DNA of 64,000 nucleotides from Algoriphagus locisalis (GTDB lineage Bacteria > Bacteroidota > Bacteroidia > Cytophagales > Cyclobacteriaceae): the NCBI RefSeq assembly GCF_900116615.1, contig NZ_FPBF01000005.1, forward strand, positions 1-64,000. The letters are read 5' to 3'. How positions within the stretch are numbered: position 1 is the stretch's first letter; every line of letters begins with the position of its first letter. Shown here piece after piece: positions 43,234 to 52,415 of the stretch. A program made the translations under genes and the position numbers. A model generated the notes under the pieces. That model did no database searches. It was not told the origin of the DNA and saw nothing but the letters and a program-made list of their open reading frames with translations.

Positions 43234-46200
43234 ATGACTGTTTCCGAATACCTGCAAAGCATCAATTCCCGATACCGTCTTGGCCACGCTACAGAACATA
43301 CGTTCCGCGGTGATCTACAAAATCTAATTGAATCGCTAGTTCCTAACATATCCGCTACTAACGAGCCAAAGCGTCAGGCATGTGGTGCTCCCGATTACAT
43401 TCTGACGAATAAAAAAGAAATCCCTGTCGGCTTCATTGAGGCAAAGGATATTGGATATTCCGATCTCACAGGTGCCAAAAAGAACGGGAACAAAGAACAA
43501 TTCGACAGATACAAGGGCTCACTGGACAACCTGATCTTTACCGATTACCTGGATTTCTATTATTACAAAAGCGGTGAACTGGTCACTTCCATCCGTATAG
43601 GTGTGGTGGATGCAGGCAAAATCTTACCACTTCCGCATAACTTTCCTGCATTCGAACTTCTGATCACGGAGTTTACCACCCATATCAGCCAAAGCATCAA
43701 AAGCCCAAAGAAACTGGCAGAGATGATGGCGGGCAAAGCTAGAATGCTGGCGAATGTGATCGAGAACTCTCTGAATTCTGATGAGATCAATCAGGAGAAT
43801 TCTACCCTCAGGGAGCAGATGAATGCTTTCAAGGAAATCCTCATTCATGACATTACCCCAAAGGAATTTTCGGATGTCTATGCCCAGACCATTTCCTACG
43901 GGATGTTTGCTGCTCGATTGTATGATGAATCTTTAGATACTTTTTCCAGACAAGAGGCAGCCGAACTGATCCCCAAGTCCAATCCTTTCCTGAGAAAGCT
44001 TTTCCAATACATCGCCGGATATGACTTGGACGATCGAATCAAATGGATAGTGGATGCCCTGGCCGATATCTTCCGGGCCGCGGATGTGAATGCCATCCTG
44101 AGCAACTTCGGTAAGGCAACCCAGACCGAGGATCCTATCATCCACTTTTACGAGACCTTCCTGAGTACCTATGATCCTAAGCTGCGCAAAGCCCGGGGGG
44201 TATGGTACACGCCGCATCCTGTGGTGAATTTTATCATCCGAGCGGTAGATGATATCCTGATCGATGAATTCGACCTACCGATGGGACTGGCGGATACCTC
44301 CAAAACCAAGATCAAAGTACCCATTCCTACCCATGACAAGCGCTTCTCTGGAGGCATGCGGGAAGTGGAGCAGGAAGTGCATCGGGTGCAATTTCTCGAT
44401 CCGGCTACAGGCACGGGCACCTTCGTAGCAGAGGCGATCAATCACATCTATTCCAAATTCAAAGGACAGCAAGGTGTATGGAATTCTTATGTGGAAAGTC
44501 ACCTGCTGCCACGCATCAACGGCTTCGAACTTCTGATGGCTTCCTACGCCATGGCGCATCTGAAGCTGGATCTGCTGCTCAAGCAAACCGGCTACACTGG
44601 CACCAAAGGTCAGCGATTCCGAATCTATCTCACCAATAGCCTAGAAGAATACCACAAGGACACGGGCACCCTCTTCGCCAACTGGCTCTCCGCCGAGGCC
44701 AACGAAGCCAATCAGATTAAGAGAGATGCGCCCGTGATGATAGTAGCGGGAAATCCTCCTTATTCTGTGAGTAGTACCAATAAGGGAGAGTGGATCGAAG
44801 GCTTGGTATCTGATTATAAAAAGAATCTGAACGAAAGAAATATTCAGCCACTTTCTGATGACTACATCAAATTCATTCGCTATGGACAGCACTTTATAGA
44901 GAAGAATGGATCAGGTATTTTAGCCTTTATTACCAATAATAGCTTTTTGGATGGCTTGATTCATAGACAAATGAGAAAAAAGCTTTTAGAAACTTTTGAT
45001 AAAATCTATATTTTGGATTTGCATGGGAATGCTAAGAAAAAAGAAACAGCTCCTGATGGATCAAAGGATGAAAATGTGTTTGATATAATGCAAGGAGTGA
45101 GTATTAATATTTTTATCAAAAATCAAATTTCCCAGAAAGACGCATTATTACTTAAATATGATCTATTTGGAAGAAGACAAATGAAATATGATTTTTTAGT
45201 CAATAATTCACTTGATACTATAGAGTGGGAAAAATTAGAATTAACTCTGCCTAAGTTTCCTTTTGTTAAAAGAAATAATGAATTATTAAAGAAATATGAT
45301 ACAGGTTTATCGGTTGCAGATTTATTTAAAACCTATTCAAATGGATTTACAAGCGAGAGAGACTCGATTACTATTCATTTTACTTCCCATGAATTATCTG
45401 ACGTAGTCTCAGATATCCAGCTTCTCGAAGTTGAAGAATTTAGAAAGAAATACAATGAACGGCCAGACGGCAGAGATTGGACTGTTGCAACTGCTAAGGC
45501 CGATTTGATGAATAATAGTTTCATCAATTGTAAAGTGTTGTATAGACCATTTGATTTTAGATTTTCAGCTTATACAGGGAATACTAAAGGGTTTTATGCA
45601 TTTCCTAGGCCAGAAGTGCTGAAAAATATAATTAATAAAAATAACATTGGTCTAATAGTAACTAAACAGACAAAAGATAATATTGGAGCTTTTGTGTCTA
45701 ATAAAATAGCTGGTCATAAATCATTTTCTGGTTATGATAAAAGCACTGTTATTCCCCTCTACCTCTATCCAGATTCCGATTCCCAACTTTCCCTAGATTC
45801 CAACCCTACCCGAACTCCCAATCTGGATATGAAATTGGTGGCAGAAATCGCCAAGGGCTTGGGCTTGAGTTTTGTGCCCGAGAAGGAAGAAGGCGGTGAA
45901 GTTTGCTATGCGGAGAGTGGGGAAGTAAGCCCAGCCTTTAGACAGAGCTTTGCGCCAATAGATTTACTGGACTATATTTATGCAGTGCTGCACTCGCCAA
46001 GCTATAGAGAGACGTACAAGGAGTTTTTGAAAATAGATTTCCCTCGTGTGCCTTATCCAACCGATGTGGAGGAGTTCTGGAGACTAGTCGCCCTAGGCGG
46101 AGAGCTTCGACAGCTTCACCTGATGGAAAGCCCAAACCTAAATGATTACATTACCGAGTACCCCATCAGTGGCGAAAACGAAGTGGAGAAGCCACACTTC

Positions 46201-46533
46201 GTCATTGGTAGGGAGGATTCCCCTTCATTGCGAGGAGGTACGACGAAGCAATCTGATCCAGACAAAGAGACTGCTTCTCCGCCGAGGCGGATCGCAGTGA
46301 CGGGAAGAGTATATATCAACGCCGATCAATACTTCGACGGCGTACCCGAACTAGCCTGGAACTTCTACATCGGCGGCTATCAGCCCGCCCAAAAATGGCT
46401 CAAAGACCGTAAAGGCCGACAGCTAGAATTCACAGACATCCTGCATTACCAAAAGATCATCAAGGCGCTTTTCGAGACAGAGAAAGTAATGAGGGAGATA
46501 GATGGGGAGGAAAGAATGGAACAAGCTGATTGA
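43234..46533 (+). CDS. Single-chain restriction-modification enzyme (type ISP/IIG-like)
   Basis: 1099 residues. N-terminal nuclease: Asp54 in GAPDYIL and Glu69-Ala-Lys71 in VGFIEAKDIG. Helical linker to about residue 380. The N6-adenine methyltransferase has motif I FLDPATGTGTFVAEA at about 387-400 and motif IV NPPY at 507-510, and the specificity region follows. The C-terminus YIGGYQPAQKWLKDRKG and ILHYQKII is the conserved end block of the type ISP group. Unlike LlaGI/LlaBIII it has no helicase domain between nuclease and methyltransferase. A palindromic repeat adds about 34 residues near residue 1000 (separate entry). Inference: it cuts and methylates the same site, self-protecting. The stop is 1 bp before the next gene. 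Confidence 0.9.
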   Translation: MTVSEYLQSINSRYRLGHATEHTFRGDLQNLIESLVPNISATNEPKRQACGAPDYILTNKKEIPVGFIEAKDIGYSDLTGAKKNGNKEQFDRYKGSLDNLIFTDYLDFYYYKSGELVTSIRIGVVDAGKILPLPHNFPAFELLITEFTTHISQSIKSPKKLAEMMAGKARMLANVIENSLNSDEINQENSTLREQMNAFKEILIHDITPKEFSDVYAQTISYGMFAARLYDESLDTFSRQEAAELIPKSNPFLRKLFQYIAGYDLDDRIKWIVDALADIFRAADVNAILSNFGKATQTEDPIIHFYETFLSTYDPKLRKARGVWYTPHPVVNFIIRAVDDILIDEFDLPMGLADTSKTKIKVPIPTHDKRFSGGMREVEQEVHRVQFLDPATGTGTFVAEAINHIYSKFKGQQGVWNSYVESHLLPRINGFELLMASYAMAHLKLDLLLKQTGYTGTKGQRFRIYLTNSLEEYHKDTGTLFANWLSAEANEANQIKRDAPVMIVAGNPPYSVSSTNKGEWIEGLVSDYKKNLNERNIQPLSDDYIKFIRYGQHFIEKNGSGILAFITNNSFLDGLIHRQMRKKLLETFDKIYILDLHGNAKKKETAPDGSKDENVFDIMQGVSINIFIKNQISQKDALLLKYDLFGRRQMKYDFLVNNSLDTIEWEKLELTLPKFPFVKRNNELLKKYDTGLSVADLFKTYSNGFTSERDSITIHFTSHELSDVVSDIQLLEVEEFRKKYNERPDGRDWTVATAKADLMNNSFINCKVLYRPFDFRFSAYTGNTKGFYAFPRPEVLKNIINKNNIGLIVTKQTKDNIGAFVSNKIAGHKSFSGYDKSTVIPLYLYPDSDSQLSLDSNPTRTPNLDMKLVAEIAKGLGLSFVPEKEEGGEVCYAESGEVSPAFRQSFAPIDLLDYIYAVLHSPSYRETYKEFLKIDFPRVPYPTDVEEFWRLVALGGELRQLHLMESPNLNDYITEYPISGENEVEKPHFVIGREDSPSLRGGTTKQSDPDKETASPPRRIAVTGRVYINADQYFDGVPELAWNFYIGGYQPAQKWLKDRKGRQLEFTDILHYQKIIKALFETEKVMREIDGEERMEQAD
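46201..46302. repeat. In-frame palindromic repeat inside the restriction-modification gene
   Basis: About 102 bp (34 codons) with inverted arms around CATTGCGAGGAGGTACGACG...GAAGCAATCT and AGACTGCTTC...GATCGCAGTGACG. It is translated as SPSLRGGTTKQS and so on, between the conserved NEVEKPHF and RVYINADQYFDG blocks, which I expect to adjoin in relatives. Related words occur in the intergenic DNA near 17690, 19085 and 50610. Confidence 0.72.
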
Positions 46534-46534
46534 T

Positions 46535-47557
46535 ATGAAATTAGAATCAGTTTTTTCAAGATTGTTTTCATATCGTCAGAGGGAAAATATAACTCCCTTA
46601 GAAAATTACTTAACAGAATTATTTGCATTCTGTCTTGAATCAGATGTTATTTTTCGTAAAGTTTTTTTTGAAAATTGTTTAGGAATTTATAATGTTTCTA
46701 ATGATGTTAAAGTAAAAACACAAGTAAGTTATAAAAATTTTGGAAGACCGGATATTGAAATTTCATTTGCGGATACGATTATTCTAATAGAGTGTAAAGT
46801 TAACTCATTTGAAAGGAAAGATCAGCTAAGTAATTATATTCAAATATTAAAGAAATTCCACAAAGAGACTCCTTCAAAATACTTGGTTTATTTGACTAAA
46901 TTTTTTGAAAATAGAGACTTTGATGATCTAGGGGTTGAATTTCGCTTGCTTAGATGGTTTTCAGTTTGTGATATAATTACCAATACCAACTCAGAAATAA
47001 CAATTGAATTAAAAAAATTTTTAATAGAACAAGGCATGGAAAAATCGAAGAATTTTACAATTAAAGACCTTTTAGCAATGCAGACAATTCCTGAGACTAT
47101 GACAAAAATGGATGAGCTGTTAGAGTTATTTAAAACGGAATTTATGACCGAATTTGGTGGGTATTCCAAGAATTCAAGTAGGAGTTCCCAGTTTTATTAT
47201 AATTCATATTTGAACTACGTTGCATTAAAATTTTTATCCAAAGTATATAAATTGCAAATTGGGTTCTTTTGGTGGTGGGAAGATCATGAGCTGCCTTATG
47301 TTGGCGTTTCCATTGAGCTGCCATTAAGATCGTTCAAGAACTCTGAATTTTTAAGACTACTTGAAGAAAAACTAGTTAAAAAACACAATTGGGAATTTGA
47401 AGAAAATGAGAATTTTTATAATATATCATCTTTTCTACCAATCACCGATTTCCTTCATGAGGACGATAATAATTTCGAAATGCATAAATTCTTACAAGAT
47501 CAATTACAAATATTATATGACTTAAGATTTAAAGATAAGAGATTATTTACTAAGTAA
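46535..47557 (+). CDS. PD-(D/E)XK nuclease superfamily protein
   Basis: 340 residues from the ATG at 46535, one base after the upstream stop. The nuclease core is at Asp73 in FGRPDIEIS and Glu86-Cys-Lys88 in LIECKVNS, followed by the helix QLSNYIQILKKFH. The rest is AT-rich coding sequence with an unrecognised C-terminal region (FFWWWEDHELPYVGVSIELP). Base composition is visibly lower in GC than the upstream enzyme, suggesting separate acquisition. It is bounded downstream by a degenerate copy of the upstream gene's 3' end. Inference: nuclease effector inserted at the end of the restriction-modification operon. Confidence 0.83.
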   Translation: MKLESVFSRLFSYRQRENITPLENYLTELFAFCLESDVIFRKVFFENCLGIYNVSNDVKVKTQVSYKNFGRPDIEISFADTIILIECKVNSFERKDQLSNYIQILKKFHKETPSKYLVYLTKFFENRDFDDLGVEFRLLRWFSVCDIITNTNSEITIELKKFLIEQGMEKSKNFTIKDLLAMQTIPETMTKMDELLELFKTEFMTEFGGYSKNSSRSSQFYYNSYLNYVALKFLSKVYKLQIGFFWWWEDHELPYVGVSIELPLRSFKNSEFLRLLEEKLVKKHNWEFEENENFYNISSFLPITDFLHEDDNNFEMHKFLQDQLQILYDLRFKDKRLFTK

Positions 47558-47609
47558 TCCGTCGTTTAATATAGAAAGTGAGTATGCATTTAATTTTGGG
47601 ATTCCTCCC

Positions 47610-47770
47610 CGAGGCAGCCTGAAACTTCTACATCGGCGCTACTAACCCACAAAAAAATGGCTCAAAGACCGCATAGGATGAACATTGGATTTCCAAGACA
47701 TTCTTCGTTATCAGAAGATCAGCAAAGCATTGGTGGAGAGTCATAGAGTGATGAGGGAGACAGATGGAAT
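47610..47770 (+). pseudogene. Remnant of a second type ISP/IIG enzyme C-terminus
   Basis: Matches the end of the gene at 43234-46533 (NFYIG block, AAATGGCTCAAAGACCG, CAAGACATTC...TATCAGAAGATCA, GTGATGAGGGAGACAGATGG) with frameshifts and a Trp-to-stop change (TGA for TGG in the WNFYIG block). It is a 3' fragment only, lying directly after the PD-(D/E)XK gene. Confidence 0.8.
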
Positions 47771-47825
47771 AATGGGAAAATAGAATTTTTCTTATGATTA
47801 CGGGACAAATTTAAACTTAGAAATT

Positions 47826-49091
47826 TTGAGGCAAGAATTGAATTTTAAAGGATTATGGCACCTCCCTAATCTTAAAGATAGAAAGATCGCAGGAATCTTA
47901 ACCTTTAAGCCTGAGCTAGAATCAAAACTAGAGCTGATTGGAACTTTAGAAGAGCCCAAGAAGAAATTTCTTGAACCAGACAATGGGCCTTATTATGAGG
48001 TGATTTTAGGATTGTTGGAAAATGGTGATACTATCTCCCTGATTGACTGTTATAGAACAAATTATAAAGCTAATTTTAAAGTAAATATTTCAACTGCATC
48101 TTATAATGTCAGGATTATTTTGTCAAACCTTGGCTTAGAGTATAGATCAAGTAAGTTGTTTAATAAAATTTCTTTTAATATAAATGTTTTTCCTCAATGG
48201 ATGAAGGTAAATATTATAAATCAGAAATTGTTTTATCAAGGAGAAAACATTGATGGGTTTGAGTTGAAATTTTTAAAATCTAAAGATCAAGATATTTACA
48301 GATTTGACACGGCAAATGATTTTTCAATTGAATTTTCATCGTTTGCAAGCTATAAAGAAGTTAATTATTCTGGGTATGAATTGTTTTCAAGTTTTAGTAT
48401 AATAATAAGTTCTTCTGAAAATAATAATCTAAGTTATTTTCTTGAAAAATCAAATAGATTTATTTCATTCTTAAGATGTTGCTTTTCTGATCACGTGTTT
48501 TTTACGAATTTCTACTTTCATGTAGAAACACTAACAAAAAATCAATATGAACACCCTTGGAAACGCTGTGTATTTAAACAAAAATACTTTAAAAATAAAA
48601 TTGATCGAAGCTCATATATGAAAATATCTTTTATTGATATAGAAGAAAAAATAAGTGAAATTCTATCAAGTTGGATGAAATTAAACAAACAAATAGATCC
48701 AATAATTGAAACTTTAATCGAATTGAATGAAAGAGGTCGTGAATTTACTATTAAGGATTTTTTAGCCATTACGCAATGTGTTGACGGGTTCCATAGAATG
48801 TTTAAAAGTTCCAAGCAAATGCCTTTTGTAAAAAGAATAAAAAAGCTCTATTATGAATTGATGTCCATTAATATAATTGATTTTTCAGAAGGAGAAATAA
48901 AAAGGATAGTGGATAATAGAGATTATTACACCCATTTACACCAAGACAAGGGCGTTGATTTTTTTACAATACCTGAATTATTTCAAAAAACTAGAAAACT
49001 ATATGCTTTGGTTTTATTTTCCATACTAAAAGAGGTAGGATTTACAGAAGAAATGCTAAGAAAATATGGAGAGGATGATTATTTAAATTAA
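47826..49091 (+). CDS. ApeA-like HEPN-domain anti-phage protein
   Basis: 421 residues. The N-terminal ApeA-type domain opens NFKGLWHLPNLKDRKIAGIL and FKPELESKLELIGTL. The C-terminal helical HEPN domain has Arg365-DYYT-His370, an R-x4-H ribonuclease-type motif in IVDNRDYYTHLHQ. Known biology: ApeA is a single-gene HEPN abortive-infection defence. There is no ATG in frame at the N-terminus: the frame is open from 47784, and TTG at 47826 lies just before the domain. Non-ATG initiation or a 5' end altered by the adjacent rearrangement are both possible. Low-GC coding, unlike the restriction enzyme. Probably cytoplasmic tRNA/RNA-cleaving effector (inference). Confidence 0.85.
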   Translation: MRQELNFKGLWHLPNLKDRKIAGILTFKPELESKLELIGTLEEPKKKFLEPDNGPYYEVILGLLENGDTISLIDCYRTNYKANFKVNISTASYNVRIILSNLGLEYRSSKLFNKISFNINVFPQWMKVNIINQKLFYQGENIDGFELKFLKSKDQDIYRFDTANDFSIEFSSFASYKEVNYSGYELFSSFSIIISSSENNNLSYFLEKSNRFISFLRCCFSDHVFFTNFYFHVETLTKNQYEHPWKRCVFKQKYFKNKIDRSSYMKISFIDIEEKISEILSSWMKLNKQIDPIIETLIELNERGREFTIKDFLAITQCVDGFHRMFKSSKQMPFVKRIKKLYYELMSINIIDFSEGEIKRIVDNRDYYTHLHQDKGVDFFTIPELFQKTRKLYALVLFSILKEVGFTEEMLRKYGEDDYLN

Positions 49092-49374
49092 CAATACTCT
49101 CGTCGGACTTGTATGATTGATGGTATCTGCCCTTTCATAATTCGTAGAATTTTTCGAATTAATATGTTCAACCCCTCTGGGGTTGCCTTTTCAACTCAAT
49201 ATTTGGTTATACGCAGGTTGCACCCACGGTTATTTAATTGTTTGATCCCTGCGGGATCTTTAACTTAAATGTTCTCAAATCAAATGCTCACTGATTTTTA
49301 AACGACCATGAAGTGATTCAGCTTTGAATACCATGGGTAACATCTTTCAGTTGTCACTTACTCCCTTCGCCGAA

Positions 49375-49674
49375 CTATCTCGATCTTTCAGGTTTAGAGT
49401 TCGTTTTGGTAAATTCCTCCGGTATATCCACCCCCTCAAAAAATTTTTCAATTGTCATATTATTATAGCTATGAATAATACGAATAAGCGTCGATATCTG
49501 AAGATCAGAATTTCCTTTCTCATATTTTCCATATTGGCTTCTGTTGATTCCTTTGTCATAAGAAAAAATATCAGAGTTTGTATATCCTTCTAACTTCCGC
49601 AGATACTCCATTCTGTCTCCAATCGATTTAAGTAATTCTGCTTTTGGGGTCAATTTCTCTTCTTGATTTTCCAT
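49375..49674 (-). CDS. XRE-family transcriptional regulator
   Basis: 99 residues with a helix-turn-helix spanning MEYLRKLEGYTNSDIFSYDK and GINRSQYGKYEKGNSDLQIS, then LIRIIHSYNNMTIEKFFEGV. The rest is short flanking helices. It may autoregulate through the palindromes just upstream. It is convergent with the ApeA-like gene across a 283-bp spacer that carries CAACCCCTCTGGGGTTG and GATCCCTGCGGGATC palindromes but no gene. Confidence 0.82.
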   Translation of the reverse strand: MENQEEKLTPKAELLKSIGDRMEYLRKLEGYTNSDIFSYDKGINRSQYGKYEKGNSDLQISTLIRIIHSYNNMTIEKFFEGVDIPEEFTKTNSKPERSR

Positions 49675-49707
49675 TCAGGCAATCACATAATTGCCGTGAA
49701 AAATTAT

Positions 49708-49740
49708 TACTCCTAATTAGGAGTATTTGATTAAATACTC
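49708..49740 (-). promoter_or_regulatory. Two overlapping palindromes upstream of the XRE gene
   Basis: TACTCCTAATTAGGAGTA (49708-49725) is a perfect 18-bp palindrome; GAGTATTT-GATT-AAATACTC (49721-49740) overlaps it with perfect 8-bp arms. They lie 34-66 bp before the start codon, where a repressor operator would be expected. Confidence 0.6.
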
Positions 49741-50777
49741 TATATTAGCTGTGGATATTTTAGAAATACCTCGGATATTTTATTCAAAGGGATAACTTTG
49801 AATTGATATTCGAAATGATTTCTAAGCGTTCGCACTTAGTGTCTCAGAACTGAAAACGGCCAATTTTCTTTATGGAACGAGACAAGAGTGGGAATGCTCA
49901 CGCCATTGGCGTGGGCTACTCGCTTGCTTGTTCCCAGGTGCTTGGCCGTACCTCAGTTCTTGCAAGAAGGAGAGTCCACTTCAATGGCTTTTTTTCTTGG
50001 GGACTATCGTTATAACCCAAGTATCATGGAACAGGCCTTGATTTTTTCTGGATTAAGTAGCTTCCCGGGATCAGTATTCTCGAAGAAAGATCTGTCTGTG
50101 CTTTTTTACTTTGGGGCACATTGCTCATTACCTATGGCCTATTATTCATTACCAGAGGTACAGGGCATTATCGCTTCAGATCGCCTGTATCCCCTGAAGC
50201 CCAAGAATCCTATATAAAGGGTTCGTTTTTTATCGCCGATTAATGGGAGGTGCACATCCCTGAGCAGATCGGTTACTACACACTCACGTCAGCAAGCTCA
50301 CAGTAGCCGGTAGAGCTGACACATTTCTTAGTATTTATTTATTGCAGGTTCGACGGGCTCACCACAAGTGGTTGCTCGGTTGGGGCAAGGTGGGATTTCT
50401 ATGTCTTGTTTGGAGTACAAAGTATCAAGTACAAAGTACCAAGTAGGGGAGTGCTCACTTCATTATTCAGAATTCATCATTCGACATTTACTATTAAAGT
50501 GATGGATTTGCTTGAAGAAGAGATTTCTCCTTCCCGATGAATCGGGACAGGCTGTCCCTCGTCGAAATGACCCGGAAGTGCGACTTAGATTGCTTCTCCC
50601 GATTCTCGGGATCGCAATGACGGTAACATTGACGACTGATCACTTCGACTGAGACTCAGATTGCTTCGTCTCTCTTTGTTCTATTCACGGCCGTGGACCG
50701 TCGTCTGTCGACTGTGAACACACCACCTGACATCGGACACCCGACATCGGGCATCCAGCAATACAAACATCAAAAGC
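49741..50777. other. Gene-poor 1-kb spacer with degenerate repeats
   Basis: Holds palindromic words (ATTGCTTCTCCCGATTCTCGGG near 50610 given here by halves, GACAGGCTGTCC, CACGGCCGTGGACC), a direct repeat AGTACAAAGTA/AAGTACAAAGTACC near 50415 and ACATCGGACACCCGACATCG near 50735. A 109-codon frame at 49888 is not accepted. The start of the redoxin gene follows 20 bp after the last repeat. Confidence 0.55.
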
Positions 50778-52415
50778 ATGAAAAAAATAATACTCATCTG
50801 CTTACTGGGATACCTATGCGTACCCACAAGCACTTCCACAGCACAAGTTGCTGATTCACCTCCGGGGCAGAATTTGGTTTATAGCCTCGGAAATCCAGGG
50901 CAGGAGGGCGAAAGCTCTTCTGCCTCAGTGGGGGAGGCTTATATCTATGGGGAAGTGGTAGGAAAGCAGCTATCAGATACAGTTTACCTGGCTTCCTGGA
51001 CCCATTTTCTGGATGATGACCAGCAAAACCCTGCGCCTTTACAGCAGCAATCTGAACTTATGCGGGGCAATCTATTTGAAGGATCTTATGGCAAGCAAGT
51101 CTTTGAGTTTAACCTGCCTGTTACAGATGCTGTATCTTTATTTTCCCTCAGATTGGACAAGTTTCCTGTCCTAAAAAATTACCTCATCGCTGCAGGAGAC
51201 AGCATCAAACTACTGATTGATCTACGGGCAGGTCAGGTGCTGTTTACCGGACCTTCAGGTCCCAAGTATCAGGCACAGCATCTGATCCGCCAAAGTTTGG
51301 AGGCAAGCAGACAGGATCAGGATCCGGTGATGGTTAGCTCCCCCAGTGGAAAGGAGAAAATGATCTCCCGCTACCCAGAGATGTATCAAAAAGCCCAGGA
51401 AGAGGCTTCCGGATTGAGAAAAAGCCTACGCTTTATCACAAACAGAGCAGATAGCCTGTATCAAGTGGAAAGTCTGGCTCTTACCGATCCCTTCAGCCAT
51501 CCTGCATGGAGCCTGTTGGAATCCCAGACCCCGTTTCTGGGAGAGCAGTTTGCTTCCCTAATTTCCTCCCGGATTATTGCCGCCCAGTTACTGCCCTTTT
51601 TCCGTTCTGCCAGAGCATATGCTGACCTAGGGAAGCAGGTTTTTGAGCTTACACAGGAGCAAAGAGAATTCTTACTCGAAGCAAAAGAACGGTTCGGCTG
51701 GAATGCCCAGGCACCCGAACTCATAGAAATCCTGCTGCTGGAGCGCTACCTCACGGCACTCAGGGAAGGCACCACCCTTTTCTTCCAATACGATCAGATG
51801 GAGCAGCCCATCCGGGATAGGCTGTATGGAAAATACCTGGCCAGTAACATAGAACACAGGGCCATCAGTCCAGAGGCATTTGCCCATGCAGGTCAGACAG
51901 TTCAGACCCCCTGGATTTTGGATATGATCCGGGACATGCAGGATCATCTGGTGGCAGGGGCAGATCTGAGCGGATACTCCTTTGCCGATGAAGCTGGAGA
52001 CCGGGTGAACCTACAGCAGTTTGAAGGCAAATTGGTTCTGGTGAATTTCTGGCTTTCGGGCTGCGTGTACAGTCAGGCGGAGTTTGAAAATGTGGTCCAT
52101 CCTGCAGAAGAGCATTTCAAAAACGATAAGCGCATAGTGTTCTTATCTGTATCTGCTGATCCCAGAAAGACAATATGGCTGAACACCCTTGGCACAGGGG
52201 AATTTACCTCAGCCCTTTCCCTGCCGGTATATGCAGGAGTGGAGCATGCCATGATGCGGGATATGGGCATCCATAGCTATCCCCGAAAAGTGCTGTTGGG
52301 TACCGAAGGACAGTTGTTGGCATTTCAGGACTTACCTAGAGATGCAGCATCCCTGATCAGTATCCTGGAAGAATCACTTGAATCTATTCCTTCACCTCAA
52401 CCTCTATCAAAATGA
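50778..52415 (+). CDS. TlpA/AhpC-like redoxin-domain protein, first gene of a SusC-SusD locus
   Basis: 545 residues with a signal peptide ending TSTAQ (residue 23). The N-terminal and middle regions resemble the DUF4369-type and helical parts of Bacteroidota thioredoxin-like proteins. The thioredoxin-fold domain starts at about residue 395: GYSFADEAGDRVNLQQFEGK, LVLVNFWLSGCVYSQAEFE, then the cis-Pro loop in IHSYPRKVLLG. The usual CxxC is Cys429-Val-Tyr-Ser432, so it has a single Cys and may act as a reductase partner or have lost disulfide exchange. The stop overlaps the SusC start by ATGA. Inference: periplasmic partner of the following transporter. Confidence 0.85.
   Translation: MKKIILICLLGYLCVPTSTSTAQVADSPPGQNLVYSLGNPGQEGESSSASVGEAYIYGEVVGKQLSDTVYLASWTHFLDDDQQNPAPLQQQSELMRGNLFEGSYGKQVFEFNLPVTDAVSLFSLRLDKFPVLKNYLIAAGDSIKLLIDLRAGQVLFTGPSGPKYQAQHLIRQSLEASRQDQDPVMVSSPSGKEKMISRYPEMYQKAQEEASGLRKSLRFITNRADSLYQVESLALTDPFSHPAWSLLESQTPFLGEQFASLISSRIIAAQLLPFFRSARAYADLGKQVFELTQEQREFLLEAKERFGWNAQAPELIEILLLERYLTALREGTTLFFQYDQMEQPIRDRLYGKYLASNIEHRAISPEAFAHAGQTVQTPWILDMIRDMQDHLVAGADLSGYSFADEAGDRVNLQQFEGKLVLVNFWLSGCVYSQAEFENVVHPAEEHFKNDKRIVFLSVSADPRKTIWLNTLGTGEFTSALSLPVYAGVEHAMMRDMGIHSYPRKVLLGTEGQLLAFQDLPRDAASLISILEESLESIPSPQPLSK

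Noticed and set aside
49888-50217. 109-codon plus-strand frame
   Set aside because: No recognisable domain, unusual composition, begins among GCTCACGCCATTGGCGTGGGC palindromes, and the region is repeat-rich; judged accidental.
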